Shown here in pieces: positions 1 to 5,436 of a stretch of 5,436 nt of DNA. This DNA comes from Bryobacteraceae bacterium. GTDB lineage: Bacteria > Acidobacteriota > Terriglobia > Bryobacterales > Bryobacteraceae. The stretch lies in contig JADGHK010000206.1 of assembly GCA_019686145.1 (NCBI GenBank), forward strand, positions 1-5,436, given 5' to 3'. The notes below the pieces were generated by a model that saw only the letters and a program-made list of their open reading frames with translations, had not been told where the DNA came from and did no database searches. The stretch's first letter is position 1. Every line of letters begins with the position of its first letter. The position numbers and the translations under genes are program-made.

Positions 1-2
1 GA

Positions 3-329
3 TCTCTGTCAAACCTCAATTGTCCCTCTAAACCAGTGTATGTTGTCGAGGTTCAAAAGACCCGGAACGGAGAGAAGAACGGTGAAAAGACACGGCCGTA
101 TCGTTTCGGTGATTTCGACATCCTCGCCGTGAATCTTCATCCTTCCACCAACGATTGGAGGCGGTTTGTCTTCACAGTTGCGGGTTGGCTTTTGCCGCGG
201 ACAACCGATAAGGAACTAATTGAGATTTTTCAACCTGTCTCAATCACACCAGACGCCTATTGGACCGACAGCCTGCCACAGTGCATTGAATGGTTTCTCT
301 CTGGAACGCCAAAGCGCCTGTACTCGTAA
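3..329 (+). CDS. C-terminal part of an unidentified protein, possibly PD-(D/E)XK nuclease-like (5' end outside window)
   Basis: The frame is open from base 3 to a TAA stop at 327-329 with no upstream stop, so this is probably the last 108 codons of a longer gene. A GTG at 36 could give a 97-residue protein, but nothing resembling a ribosome binding site precedes it. I do not recognise the family with certainty. The visible pattern is a hydrophobic strand VYVVEVQKT, a charged loop, a second strand in GDFDILAVNL, a third in FVFTVAGWLL, then a helical tail ending in WFLSGTPKRLYS. The E-V-Q-K order on the first strand resembles the ExK/ExQ half of a PD-(D/E)XK nuclease active site (BglII and BstYI use ExQ), and the following FDILAV strand fits that fold. 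The preceding catalytic Asp would lie outside the window. GC content is lower than in the neighbouring genes, which may indicate transfer. The gene converges on the cytochrome gene. I am confident that it is coding and much less so about function. Confidence 0.65.
   Translation, partial: SLSNLNCPSKPVYVVEVQKTRNGEKNGEKTRPYRFGDFDILAVNLHPSTNDWRRFVFTVAGWLLPRTTDKELIEIFQPVSITPDAYWTDSLPQCIEWFLSGTPKRLYS
66..89 (+). repeat. 12-bp imperfect tandem duplication encoding NGEK-NGEK
   Basis: Bases 66-77 and 78-89 encode the same four residues, Asn-Gly-Glu-Lys, twice in a row. The copies differ at only two of twelve positions, both synonymous third-codon positions (71/83 and 74/86). The repeat sits in the charged loop between the first two predicted strands of the left-edge protein. 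It looks like a small in-frame loop expansion, although chance similarity cannot be excluded. Confidence 0.5.
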
Positions 330-387
330 AGCGTGTATCGATAGAATAAAAGAAGTCTTCCCTTTTCGCGTCGCCTAGCCGCAGCCG

Positions 388-2538
388 CTATTTCTCCAGG
401 CCCTGAAGCAACTGAGCCGCTCTCTCCCTCCAGGCCGGATTCGCCGCAGCCCGGCGCAAGTACGACACTGCTTCTTCACGCTCACCCACGGATGCCAGAG
501 CCGCGCCCAAGCCAAACAAAGCCCGCGCCGATTCCGGTCTTCGCCGCAGCACCTCGCGGTATTGCGCAATCGCGGCCCGTTCCTGCCGCATGCCAAGCAG
601 CAAGTCCGCCAACGTTTCACGGGCGTCCGTGAACTCCGGATCCGCCTCGAGCGACCGTTCGAGCTCCCTCTTCGCCCCGTCGTAATTCCCAAGCCGCCCT
701 AGCATCATCCCGTAGTTGTAGCGTGTCGCCGCATCGGCCGGGCGCAGCCGGATCGCCGTCTCGAACTCGGCCTGAGCATCCTTTGTCTTACCCTGGCTTG
801 CGAGCAACTGGGCAAGATTTGCATGTGCATCGGCGTAGTCGGGACGGACACGAATGGCTTCGCGGAAATCGCTTTCCGAAAGCCGGAGAATTCCGAGATT
901 GTTCCATGCCTGGTACAATTGCGGGTCGATTTCGAGCGCCTTCCGCAGCGCGTTGATCGCATCGTGCGTCTTCCCCTGCGCCCGGTAAACGAGTCCTAAT
1001 TCATGCCACGTGAGCGCCCGTTGCGGCGCCAGCTCCGATGCCTTTCTGAGGGTCTGTGCTGCTTCCTCGTTTCTCCCCGTACGACGCAGCGCCGTCCCGA
1101 GCTTCTGCAGCACGTAGCCGGACACGGGACTTCGCCTGACGGCTTCCCGGTAATAGATTAGGGCTTGCTCATAGTTCCGTTCGCGGTCGAGCGCTTCGCC
1201 CAGTTCGAGATACCATTCCCCGCGCTTCGGCGCATACCGGGCGATTGCATCTTTCAATTGACGGATTCCCGCCTTCAGATTGCTCGCGTCCTTTACCTGC
1301 GCCACCGCCAGGTAAAGCTCACTCTCCGGTCCGGGCGGCAGCTTGGCCGGATAATACAGCACGACAGGCCCGCGATACTCATCCCTTCGCTCCTGCAATT
1401 CTGCCAGCAGGTCACCCTCGGGTTTCTTGCGCTGAATGTAGTGATCCGTCGCCACCACATGAATCACGTCCTCTGTCCGGCGCTTCGGCATGTGACAATC
1501 GACGCACTCCGTCAGAGCCTTCACGTGCTCGCCCTGGGAGTGGCAAGAGCGGCAGGTTTTGTTGTGTTCGCTCACCGGCTGCACGCGATGCGGATCATGA
1601 CATGTAGTACACGTCATCTTTCCCGCGCTCTTCAGAAAACATGCGGATTTGCGCATCCGGTACGCCGCATTCACGATCTCGAATTTGTCGCTTTGGCGAG
1701 TTTCTGGCGCGTGATCGAAGTTCAACAGGAAATCCCCCAGCGGTTCGCCCGGCCGAAACGAAAACGGGCCGCGCTCATAACGCTGAATCGCATTCGGCAA
1801 GGGAGAGCTTGTTGTCTGCAGATGGCAGACCATGCAAAGCTCGAGCTGCCGCTCCGGGCTCAGCCGTCCCGGATTCACAATCGCCTTGCGAATGTCCTCG
1901 CGTTTCGCTCCCGTTCCCGCCAATTGCACATGCCTCGTTCCGTCTCCATGGCACCGCTGGCAATCGATTCCCTCGGGCAACGCGCCTTCATAGATCGGCT
2001 CTGCGAAGGGTTGGTCATGTCCCGCGGGGATCTTCGGATACGCGTTGTGGCAGAACATGCAGGCGTAAGTGATGGGACGCCGGAAGCCGTCGTGGTCCGG
2101 CCTGTCATAGCCGGGGTTCATGGCCCAGTAGCCGCCCTTCTCCGCGTACCAGCCGAGCGGCAACTGCATCAGCCGGCCGCTTTCCGTCCGATGCAGATAG
2201 GCCCGCGCATGATTCCCGGACCCCATCACGTAATCCACCCGGAATTCCATCACATTCACCGGGTTACCTGCCGCATCGAGCTGGTGGCGCCGCTGATAGT
2301 ACTGCCCGTCGCGCACCAGCATGGTGAAGTAGCTGTTCGACGGAGCGTGATAATACGAATTCTTCCGAACGAAGTCCTCGACCAGCCGCTCCGGGGTCAG
2401 CCGGTAAAAAGACCGCCCCATTCCGGTCTGCCGGTACGTTTCCCAAATTGCACGGTGGCAGCCCGCGCATACCCGCGAATCCGCCGCGGCGGGCATTGCG
2501 AAGAGAACGGCCAATATGAGTCGGGAATACAGTGACAT
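388..2538 (-). CDS. Exported seven-haem c-type cytochrome with C-terminal TPR array
   Basis: A complete 716-residue protein with stop TAG at 388-390. The ATG at 2538 is chosen because it gives a clean signal peptide: MSLYSR, a hydrophobic core LILAVLFAMP, and an AAA cleavage site near residue 19. The frame extends upstream to a TTG at 2619, but that would bury the signal peptide behind 27 hydrophilic residues. No strong Shine-Dalgarno precedes either start. Seven CXXCH haem-attachment motifs begin at residues 24, 160, 193, 235, 310, 329 and 345. More than seven other histidines in the first 370 residues could act as distal ligands. The region between haems 1 and 2 is aromatic-rich and contains VDYVMGSGNHARAYL, which I associate with acidobacterial cytochrome c554-like/TPR proteins. 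From about residue 407 to the end is a TPR array whose repeat-end prolines fall at 437, 471, 505, 539, 566, 600, 634 and 668. The likely role is periplasmic electron transfer, with the TPRs docking a partner. Redox partner and substrate cannot be read from the sequence. The receptor gene is divergently transcribed 135 bases away. Confidence 0.93.
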   Translation of the reverse strand: MSLYSRLILAVLFAMPAAADSRVCAGCHRAIWETYRQTGMGRSFYRLTPERLVEDFVRKNSYYHAPSNSYFTMLVRDGQYYQRRHQLDAAGNPVNVMEFRVDYVMGSGNHARAYLHRTESGRLMQLPLGWYAEKGGYWAMNPGYDRPDHDGFRRPITYACMFCHNAYPKIPAGHDQPFAEPIYEGALPEGIDCQRCHGDGTRHVQLAGTGAKREDIRKAIVNPGRLSPERQLELCMVCHLQTTSSPLPNAIQRYERGPFSFRPGEPLGDFLLNFDHAPETRQSDKFEIVNAAYRMRKSACFLKSAGKMTCTTCHDPHRVQPVSEHNKTCRSCHSQGEHVKALTECVDCHMPKRRTEDVIHVVATDHYIQRKKPEGDLLAELQERRDEYRGPVVLYYPAKLPPGPESELYLAVAQVKDASNLKAGIRQLKDAIARYAPKRGEWYLELGEALDRERNYEQALIYYREAVRRSPVSGYVLQKLGTALRRTGRNEEAAQTLRKASELAPQRALTWHELGLVYRAQGKTHDAINALRKALEIDPQLYQAWNNLGILRLSESDFREAIRVRPDYADAHANLAQLLASQGKTKDAQAEFETAIRLRPADAATRYNYGMMLGRLGNYDGAKRELERSLEADPEFTDARETLADLLLGMRQERAAIAQYREVLRRRPESARALFGLGAALASVGEREEAVSYLRRAAANPAWRERAAQLLQGLEK

Positions 2539-2557
2539 TTGGCGTTCGGCAAGTTTA

Positions 2558-2584
2558 ATAATAATTCCAAAATTACCCTTGCAA
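2558..2584 (-). promoter_or_regulatory. Possible promoter for the cytochrome gene
   Basis: Reading the minus strand, TTGCAA (2584-2579) could be a -35 element and TATTAT (2563-2558, five of six matches to TATAAT) a -10 element. Their 15-base spacing is short. Using TATTAA at 2560-2555 instead gives an 18-base spacing. Transcription would begin about 10-15 bases upstream of the ATG at 2538, leaving a very short leader, which fits the lack of a Shine-Dalgarno sequence. TTGCAA is self-complementary, so the same bases could serve as the -35 element of both divergent promoters. The region is AT-rich relative to its surroundings. Housekeeping promoter consensus in this organism is unknown, so this remains weak. 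Confidence 0.25.
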
Positions 2585-2607
2585 TCGATGCCCCCCCTTG
2601 TGATAGT
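2579..2607 (+). promoter_or_regulatory. Possible extended -10 promoter for the receptor gene
   Basis: TTGCAA (2579-2584, four of six matches to TTGACA) is followed after exactly 17 bases by GATAGT (2602-2607, four of six to TATAAT). A TG at 2599-2600 one base before it forms an extended -10. Transcription would start near 2614, giving a leader of about 60 bases before the ATG at 2674. The spacer contains an uninterrupted run of seven C. The match is respectable but was found by eye in a single 135-base region. Confidence 0.35.
2591..2597 (+). repeat. C7 homopolymer in the divergent intergenic region
   Basis: Seven consecutive C (G on the minus strand) lie between the proposed -35 and -10 elements of the receptor promoter. 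It is the longest single-base run I noticed in the window. A change of one base by slippage would shift the spacer from 17 to 16 or 18. Confidence 0.9.
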
Positions 2608-2618
2608 CTTTCCCTCCA

Positions 2619-2639
2619 ATGAGCTGCTGTAGCAGGTAA
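2619..2639 (+). other. Six-codon mini-ORF in the putative receptor leader
   Basis: ATG at 2619 opens a frame encoding Met-Ser-Cys-Cys-Ser-Arg and stops at TAA (2637-2639), 34 bases before the receptor start. It overlaps a potential small hairpin, with CTGC at 2624-2627 pairing with GCAG at 2632-2635. No Shine-Dalgarno sequence precedes it, although it would lie only about five bases from the proposed transcription start and could be read nearly leaderless. Chance occurrence is the simplest explanation. Confidence 0.15.
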
Positions 2640-2662
2640 GGCTCAGTGATATCCGTACGTTT

Positions 2663-2668
2663 GGGGAA
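2663..2668 (+). promoter_or_regulatory. Probable ribosome binding site of the receptor gene
   Basis: GGGGAA lies five bases before the ATG at 2674, and its GGGGA core is a partial match to the Shine-Dalgarno consensus GGAGG. It supports the ATG at 2674 as the start. An in-frame TGA at 2647-2649 excludes any start further upstream, and no other start codon lies between the two. Confidence 0.5.
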
Positions 2669-2673
2669 TCAGA

Positions 2674-5436
2674 ATGGACACGACGAGTAATGTGTTAATC
2701 CGATTCCGGGTTGCCGGTCTGGCCGCGACTCTCCTCCTGTTACCACTGTCATTATTTGGTCAAAGCGGCGCCGCCACGATTCAAGGCACGGTGCAGGACT
2801 CTTCGGGAGCCGTTGTGCCTGCGGCGTCCATTCGCATCGTGAATCAGGCCACCAGCGTGGCAGTCGACACAAAGTCGAACGAGAGCGGCTTCTTCTCGGC
2901 TCCGGGCCTCAATGCGGGAAAATACACCGCGACGGTCAGCGCCCCCGGTCTGAAGACATACGAAGCCGTAGTGACCCTGGCCAACGGCCAGGTCCTGGTC
3001 CTCAATCCCGTCCTGAGTGTCGGCGACGCCAGCGAAAAGATCACGGTCACGGGTGAAACGATTCAGCTAGCCACCTACGACAGCGGGACTGTGAACACAC
3101 AGCTCGATTTCGCACGAATCAACCAGCTCCCCATGAATGGCCGCAACGTCCTTAACCTGGCGCAAAACACCGTGCCCGGACTGGAGGGAGGTGGTACCCG
3201 GGCCAACGGTCTCATGCAGGAAGGCATGGAATACTCGCAGGACGGCGCGCCGATGACGAACCGGAACTTCGGCGGCGAAGCGAATTCCGCGCAGGCTACT
3301 CTGCCGGACCCGGACTCGGTCCAGGAAGCCCGGTTTGAGACGATGAATTCGAGCGCGCAGTTCGCCACGCCGGCAACCGTCATCCTCACGACGAAATCCG
3401 GAACCAACTCCCTGCATGGTTCTTTCTTTGAGACCGCCCGCAACAATTACTTCGGGATCGCCAAAGCCCGGCAAAATCCGGCCGATTTTGCCGCCCCGCA
3501 CCTCGTCCGCAACGAATTCGGCGCCTCCATCGGCGGCCCCATTTTCTTCCCCAAACTCTACAATGGCAAAAACCGCTCCTTCTTCTTCTTCGCTTTTGAG
3601 CGCTTCTCCTTGCGGCAGGCTGCCAGTCAACTGGTAAGGGTGCCTACCGTCGCGATGAGAAACGGTGATTTCAGCGGCCTTGTCAACTCGTCGGGCATTC
3701 TGCAGCGGCTCTATGACCCGTCCACCACGCAAGGTCCGGACCAGAACTACGCGCGCCTTCCCTTCCCGAACAACCAGATTCCGATCTCGCGGATCAGTCC
3801 CCTGGCAAAAACTCTGTATGCGGCGACGCCGCTTCCGAACACTTCGGACAACCCTCTCGTCAATCCGAATTTCCACGACGTCAACAACATCACCCAAACC
3901 GTTCCTAACACCACGTTCCGGCTGGACCACGTTTTCAACGAGAATAATCGTGGCTACTTCCGCTTCACAGACATCGAGCAGGAGCAGCAGGCGCTCCGCA
4001 ACTATCCCTCCGCTTCGCCGGCCAATATCGAAGGGGGCGGGCTCCCGGCTGGTGCGACGGGTTATCAGCGCATCCCGATCCAAACCGTCAGTGGCGCCGC
4101 CGGTTTCTCGCATGTCTTCTCGCCCACGTTCTTCTCGGAGACCATCTACAGCATGCAGTGGCAGCGCATGTACGTGGAGGGCAATGAAGCGTCGAAGGCC
4201 AACTACGAGCAGCAGCTCGGTTTGCCCAACAACCTGGGCAACCCGGGTTTCCCCGCCATTGGCGCAAACCTCATCATGCCCTACGGCGGCTCGCAGTGGA
4301 ACTACGGCATGAGCCAGCGCCTCACGACGATCGATGAGAACCTCAACAAGATCTGGGGCAAGCACCAGTTCGCCTTTGGCGGCCGCTGGCGGCATGAGAA
4401 GTTCGGCTATCTCTCGGACCGCTCACCGGATCAGATCACCTTCACCAACCTCGCCACGGCGATCTACGATCCGACCTCGGGCGCCAATTATGCGCCGCGC
4501 CCCAATACCGGCTTCCCTGACGCGGACTTCTTCCTGGGCGCCGCAGCCAGCTATTCGCAGAACCGCAATGCGCCGTTCAACGACGTCAGTCTGCAGGAGT
4601 TCGACTTCTATTTTCAGGACAACTTCCGCGTGACCCAGCGTCTCACTCTGAACCTGGGGGTCCGTTGGGAAATGCATCCCGCCCCTCGCGCCAGGCACGA
4701 TTTCATGGTCACGTTCGATGTGAAGAACAAGGCCATCGCCACGCCGCGCCCGCTCGACTACTACCTCCAGCATGGCCTCACCACGGAAGCGATCATCACG
4801 AATCTGAGAAACCTCGGGGCCAAGTTCGAGACCTTCGAGGAAGGAGGCCTCCCCTCCCGCGGCTTCTACGCGAGCAACGACAACGTGCTTCCCCGCTTAG
4901 GCTTCGCTTATACGCCGTCCTTCGGCAAGGGAACTGTCATTCGCGGCGGTTACGGCGAGTACATCTACCCGGTTCCGGTGCGGAACTCCGTGCGCTATCT
5001 GACCGCCAGCTATCCCTTCGTCGCTTCCTATTCCCAGAGCTACACGGCGGCGACTTTTTCTCCCGATGGCCTTCCGAACCTGCTCCTTCGCGGACCCATT
5101 CCCGTCATTGCAGGCCTCAACAGCAGGGATGTTGTGAACACAAACTCGACGACCGCCCTCTTACCCGGCATCAGCACGGGCACGACGCTCAGCCCCGAGT
5201 ATCCGCCCGCGCGCGTCCGGGAAGCGAATTTCACCATCGAGCAGCCCTTCAGGGACGGTTCGGTTTTCCGCGTGAGCTATGTCCACACACACGGATGGAA
5301 CCTCGACCAGAACCTTCAATACAACAATGCCCCCTCCGCGTACGTTTGGATGATGAAGACCGGCACGAGTCTGCCAACCGGCACCTACGCCTCCACCGCG
5401 ACGCGCCCCTATGATCAGACTCTATGGGGCGGCAAC
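2674..5436 (+). CDS. TonB-dependent receptor, Oar-like, with carboxypeptidase-regulatory-like domain (3' end outside window)
   Basis: The frame runs 921 codons from ATG 2674 to the right edge without a stop. Acidobacterial relatives are commonly around 1,000-1,200 residues, so most of the protein is present. Residues 1-29 form a signal peptide: basic RFR, a hydrophobic core LAATLLLLPLSLF, then GQ. Residues about 35-115 are a carboxypeptidase-regulatory-like beta-sandwich, starting ATIQGTVQDSSGAVVPAA and including SGFFSAPGLNAGKYTATV. Next is a plug-like region with ITVTGE (123-128), LPMNGRN (152-158) and TTKSGTNSLHG (239-249). The outer-membrane beta-barrel follows, with family hallmarks IGGPIFFP (286-293), KNRSFFFFAFE (299-309), RNGDFSGL and FPNNQIPISRISPLA. 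Alternating aromatic strands such as FYFQDNFRV and LTLNLGVRWEMHP continue to the end. I see no clear TonB box. The family sits in the outer membrane and usually imports large or scarce substrates with TonB energy; the substrate here is unknown. No SusD-like partner is visible in the window. Confidence 0.93.
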   Translation, partial: MDTTSNVLIRFRVAGLAATLLLLPLSLFGQSGAATIQGTVQDSSGAVVPAASIRIVNQATSVAVDTKSNESGFFSAPGLNAGKYTATVSAPGLKTYEAVVTLANGQVLVLNPVLSVGDASEKITVTGETIQLATYDSGTVNTQLDFARINQLPMNGRNVLNLAQNTVPGLEGGGTRANGLMQEGMEYSQDGAPMTNRNFGGEANSAQATLPDPDSVQEARFETMNSSAQFATPATVILTTKSGTNSLHGSFFETARNNYFGIAKARQNPADFAAPHLVRNEFGASIGGPIFFPKLYNGKNRSFFFFAFERFSLRQAASQLVRVPTVAMRNGDFSGLVNSSGILQRLYDPSTTQGPDQNYARLPFPNNQIPISRISPLAKTLYAATPLPNTSDNPLVNPNFHDVNNITQTVPNTTFRLDHVFNENNRGYFRFTDIEQEQQALRNYPSASPANIEGGGLPAGATGYQRIPIQTVSGAAGFSHVFSPTFFSETIYSMQWQRMYVEGNEASKANYEQQLGLPNNLGNPGFPAIGANLIMPYGGSQWNYGMSQRLTTIDENLNKIWGKHQFAFGGRWRHEKFGYLSDRSPDQITFTNLATAIYDPTSGANYAPRPNTGFPDADFFLGAAASYSQNRNAPFNDVSLQEFDFYFQDNFRVTQRLTLNLGVRWEMHPAPRARHDFMVTFDVKNKAIATPRPLDYYLQHGLTTEAIITNLRNLGAKFETFEEGGLPSRGFYASNDNVLPRLGFAYTPSFGKGTVIRGGYGEYIYPVPVRNSVRYLTASYPFVASYSQSYTAATFSPDGLPNLLLRGPIPVIAGLNSRDVVNTNSTTALLPGISTGTTLSPEYPPARVREANFTIEQPFRDGSVFRVSYVHTHGWNLDQNLQYNNAPSAYVWMMKTGTSLPTGTYASTATRPYDQTLWGGN

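Noticed and set aside
336..343. The 8-base palindrome TATCGATA in the convergent gap, as an operator or site.
   Set aside because: It is short and has no partner site at a regulatory position; it lies downstream of both genes. Chance occurrence is sufficient.
330..387. A terminator between the two convergent genes, from the palindrome GAAGTCTTC/GAAGACTTC next to a short T run.
   Set aside because: The palindrome would form only about three base pairs around a minimal loop, and the T run is short. There is not enough to call an intrinsic terminator in either direction.
1165..2535. A 456-codon open frame on the plus strand antisense to the cytochrome gene.
   Set aside because: It lies wholly inside the minus-strand gene, whose signal peptide, seven CXXCH motifs and TPRs are unmistakable. 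The antisense translation is low in acidic residues, rich in Arg, His and Pro, and shows no recognisable domain. It is a GC-bias shadow.
2539..2619. TTG at 2619 as the start of the cytochrome gene (743 residues).
   Set aside because: It adds 27 mostly hydrophilic residues ahead of the signal peptide and has no ribosome binding site upstream. ATG at 2538 gives a standard exported protein.
3067..4395. A 442-codon open frame on the minus strand antisense to the receptor gene.
   Set aside because: The plus strand encodes a continuous TonB-dependent receptor through this region. The antisense product is an Arg/Glu/Val-rich string without a recognisable domain, as expected opposite a GC-rich gene.
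4665..5414. A 249-codon frame on the plus strand overlapping the receptor gene, considered as a sign of frameshift.
   Set aside because: The receptor frame continues without a stop to the window end and keeps barrel-like aromatic strand patterns. The alternative frame is Arg/His/Pro-rich and low-complexity.

Overview
The window holds three protein-coding genes, two of them cut by the window edges. It reads like chromosomal DNA from a GC-rich soil-type bacterium, most likely an Acidobacteriota member of the Solibacter/Bryobacter kind. This is inferred from two gene types I recognise as common in that phylum: a very large TonB-dependent receptor with an N-terminal carboxypeptidase-regulatory-like domain (Oar-like), and a secreted multiheme cytochrome c fused to TPR repeats. 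No rRNA, tRNA, CRISPR array, insertion sequence or attachment site is visible.

Layout. (1) Bases 3-329, plus strand: the C-terminal end of a protein whose frame is open to the left edge. It has features suggestive of a PD-(D/E)XK-type nuclease, possibly a restriction or defence enzyme, but this is tentative. Bases 1-360 are about 48% GC by hand count, against roughly 52-70% in lines sampled elsewhere. (2) Bases 330-387: a short gap between convergent genes with no convincing terminator. (3) Bases 388-2538, minus strand: a complete 716-residue exported cytochrome with seven CXXCH haem-binding motifs followed by a TPR array. (4) Bases 2539-2673: a 135-base divergent intergenic region with a plausible plus-strand promoter. 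Its spacer carries a run of seven C, and a six-codon mini-ORF lies in the putative leader. (5) Bases 2674-5436, plus strand: the first 921 codons of the TonB-dependent receptor, still open at the right edge.

How the genes may work together. The cytochrome and the receptor are divergently transcribed from one small control region, and both products are exported (periplasm and outer membrane). Co-regulation is therefore possible, but the sequence does not prove a shared pathway. The left-hand gene converges on the cytochrome gene and looks unrelated to the other two.

I see no clear case for an entirely new system. The points most worth a second look are the C7 tract in the receptor promoter spacer (possible phase variation), the nuclease-like left-edge gene with its lower GC, and the 27-residue TPR unit inside an otherwise exact 34-residue array.
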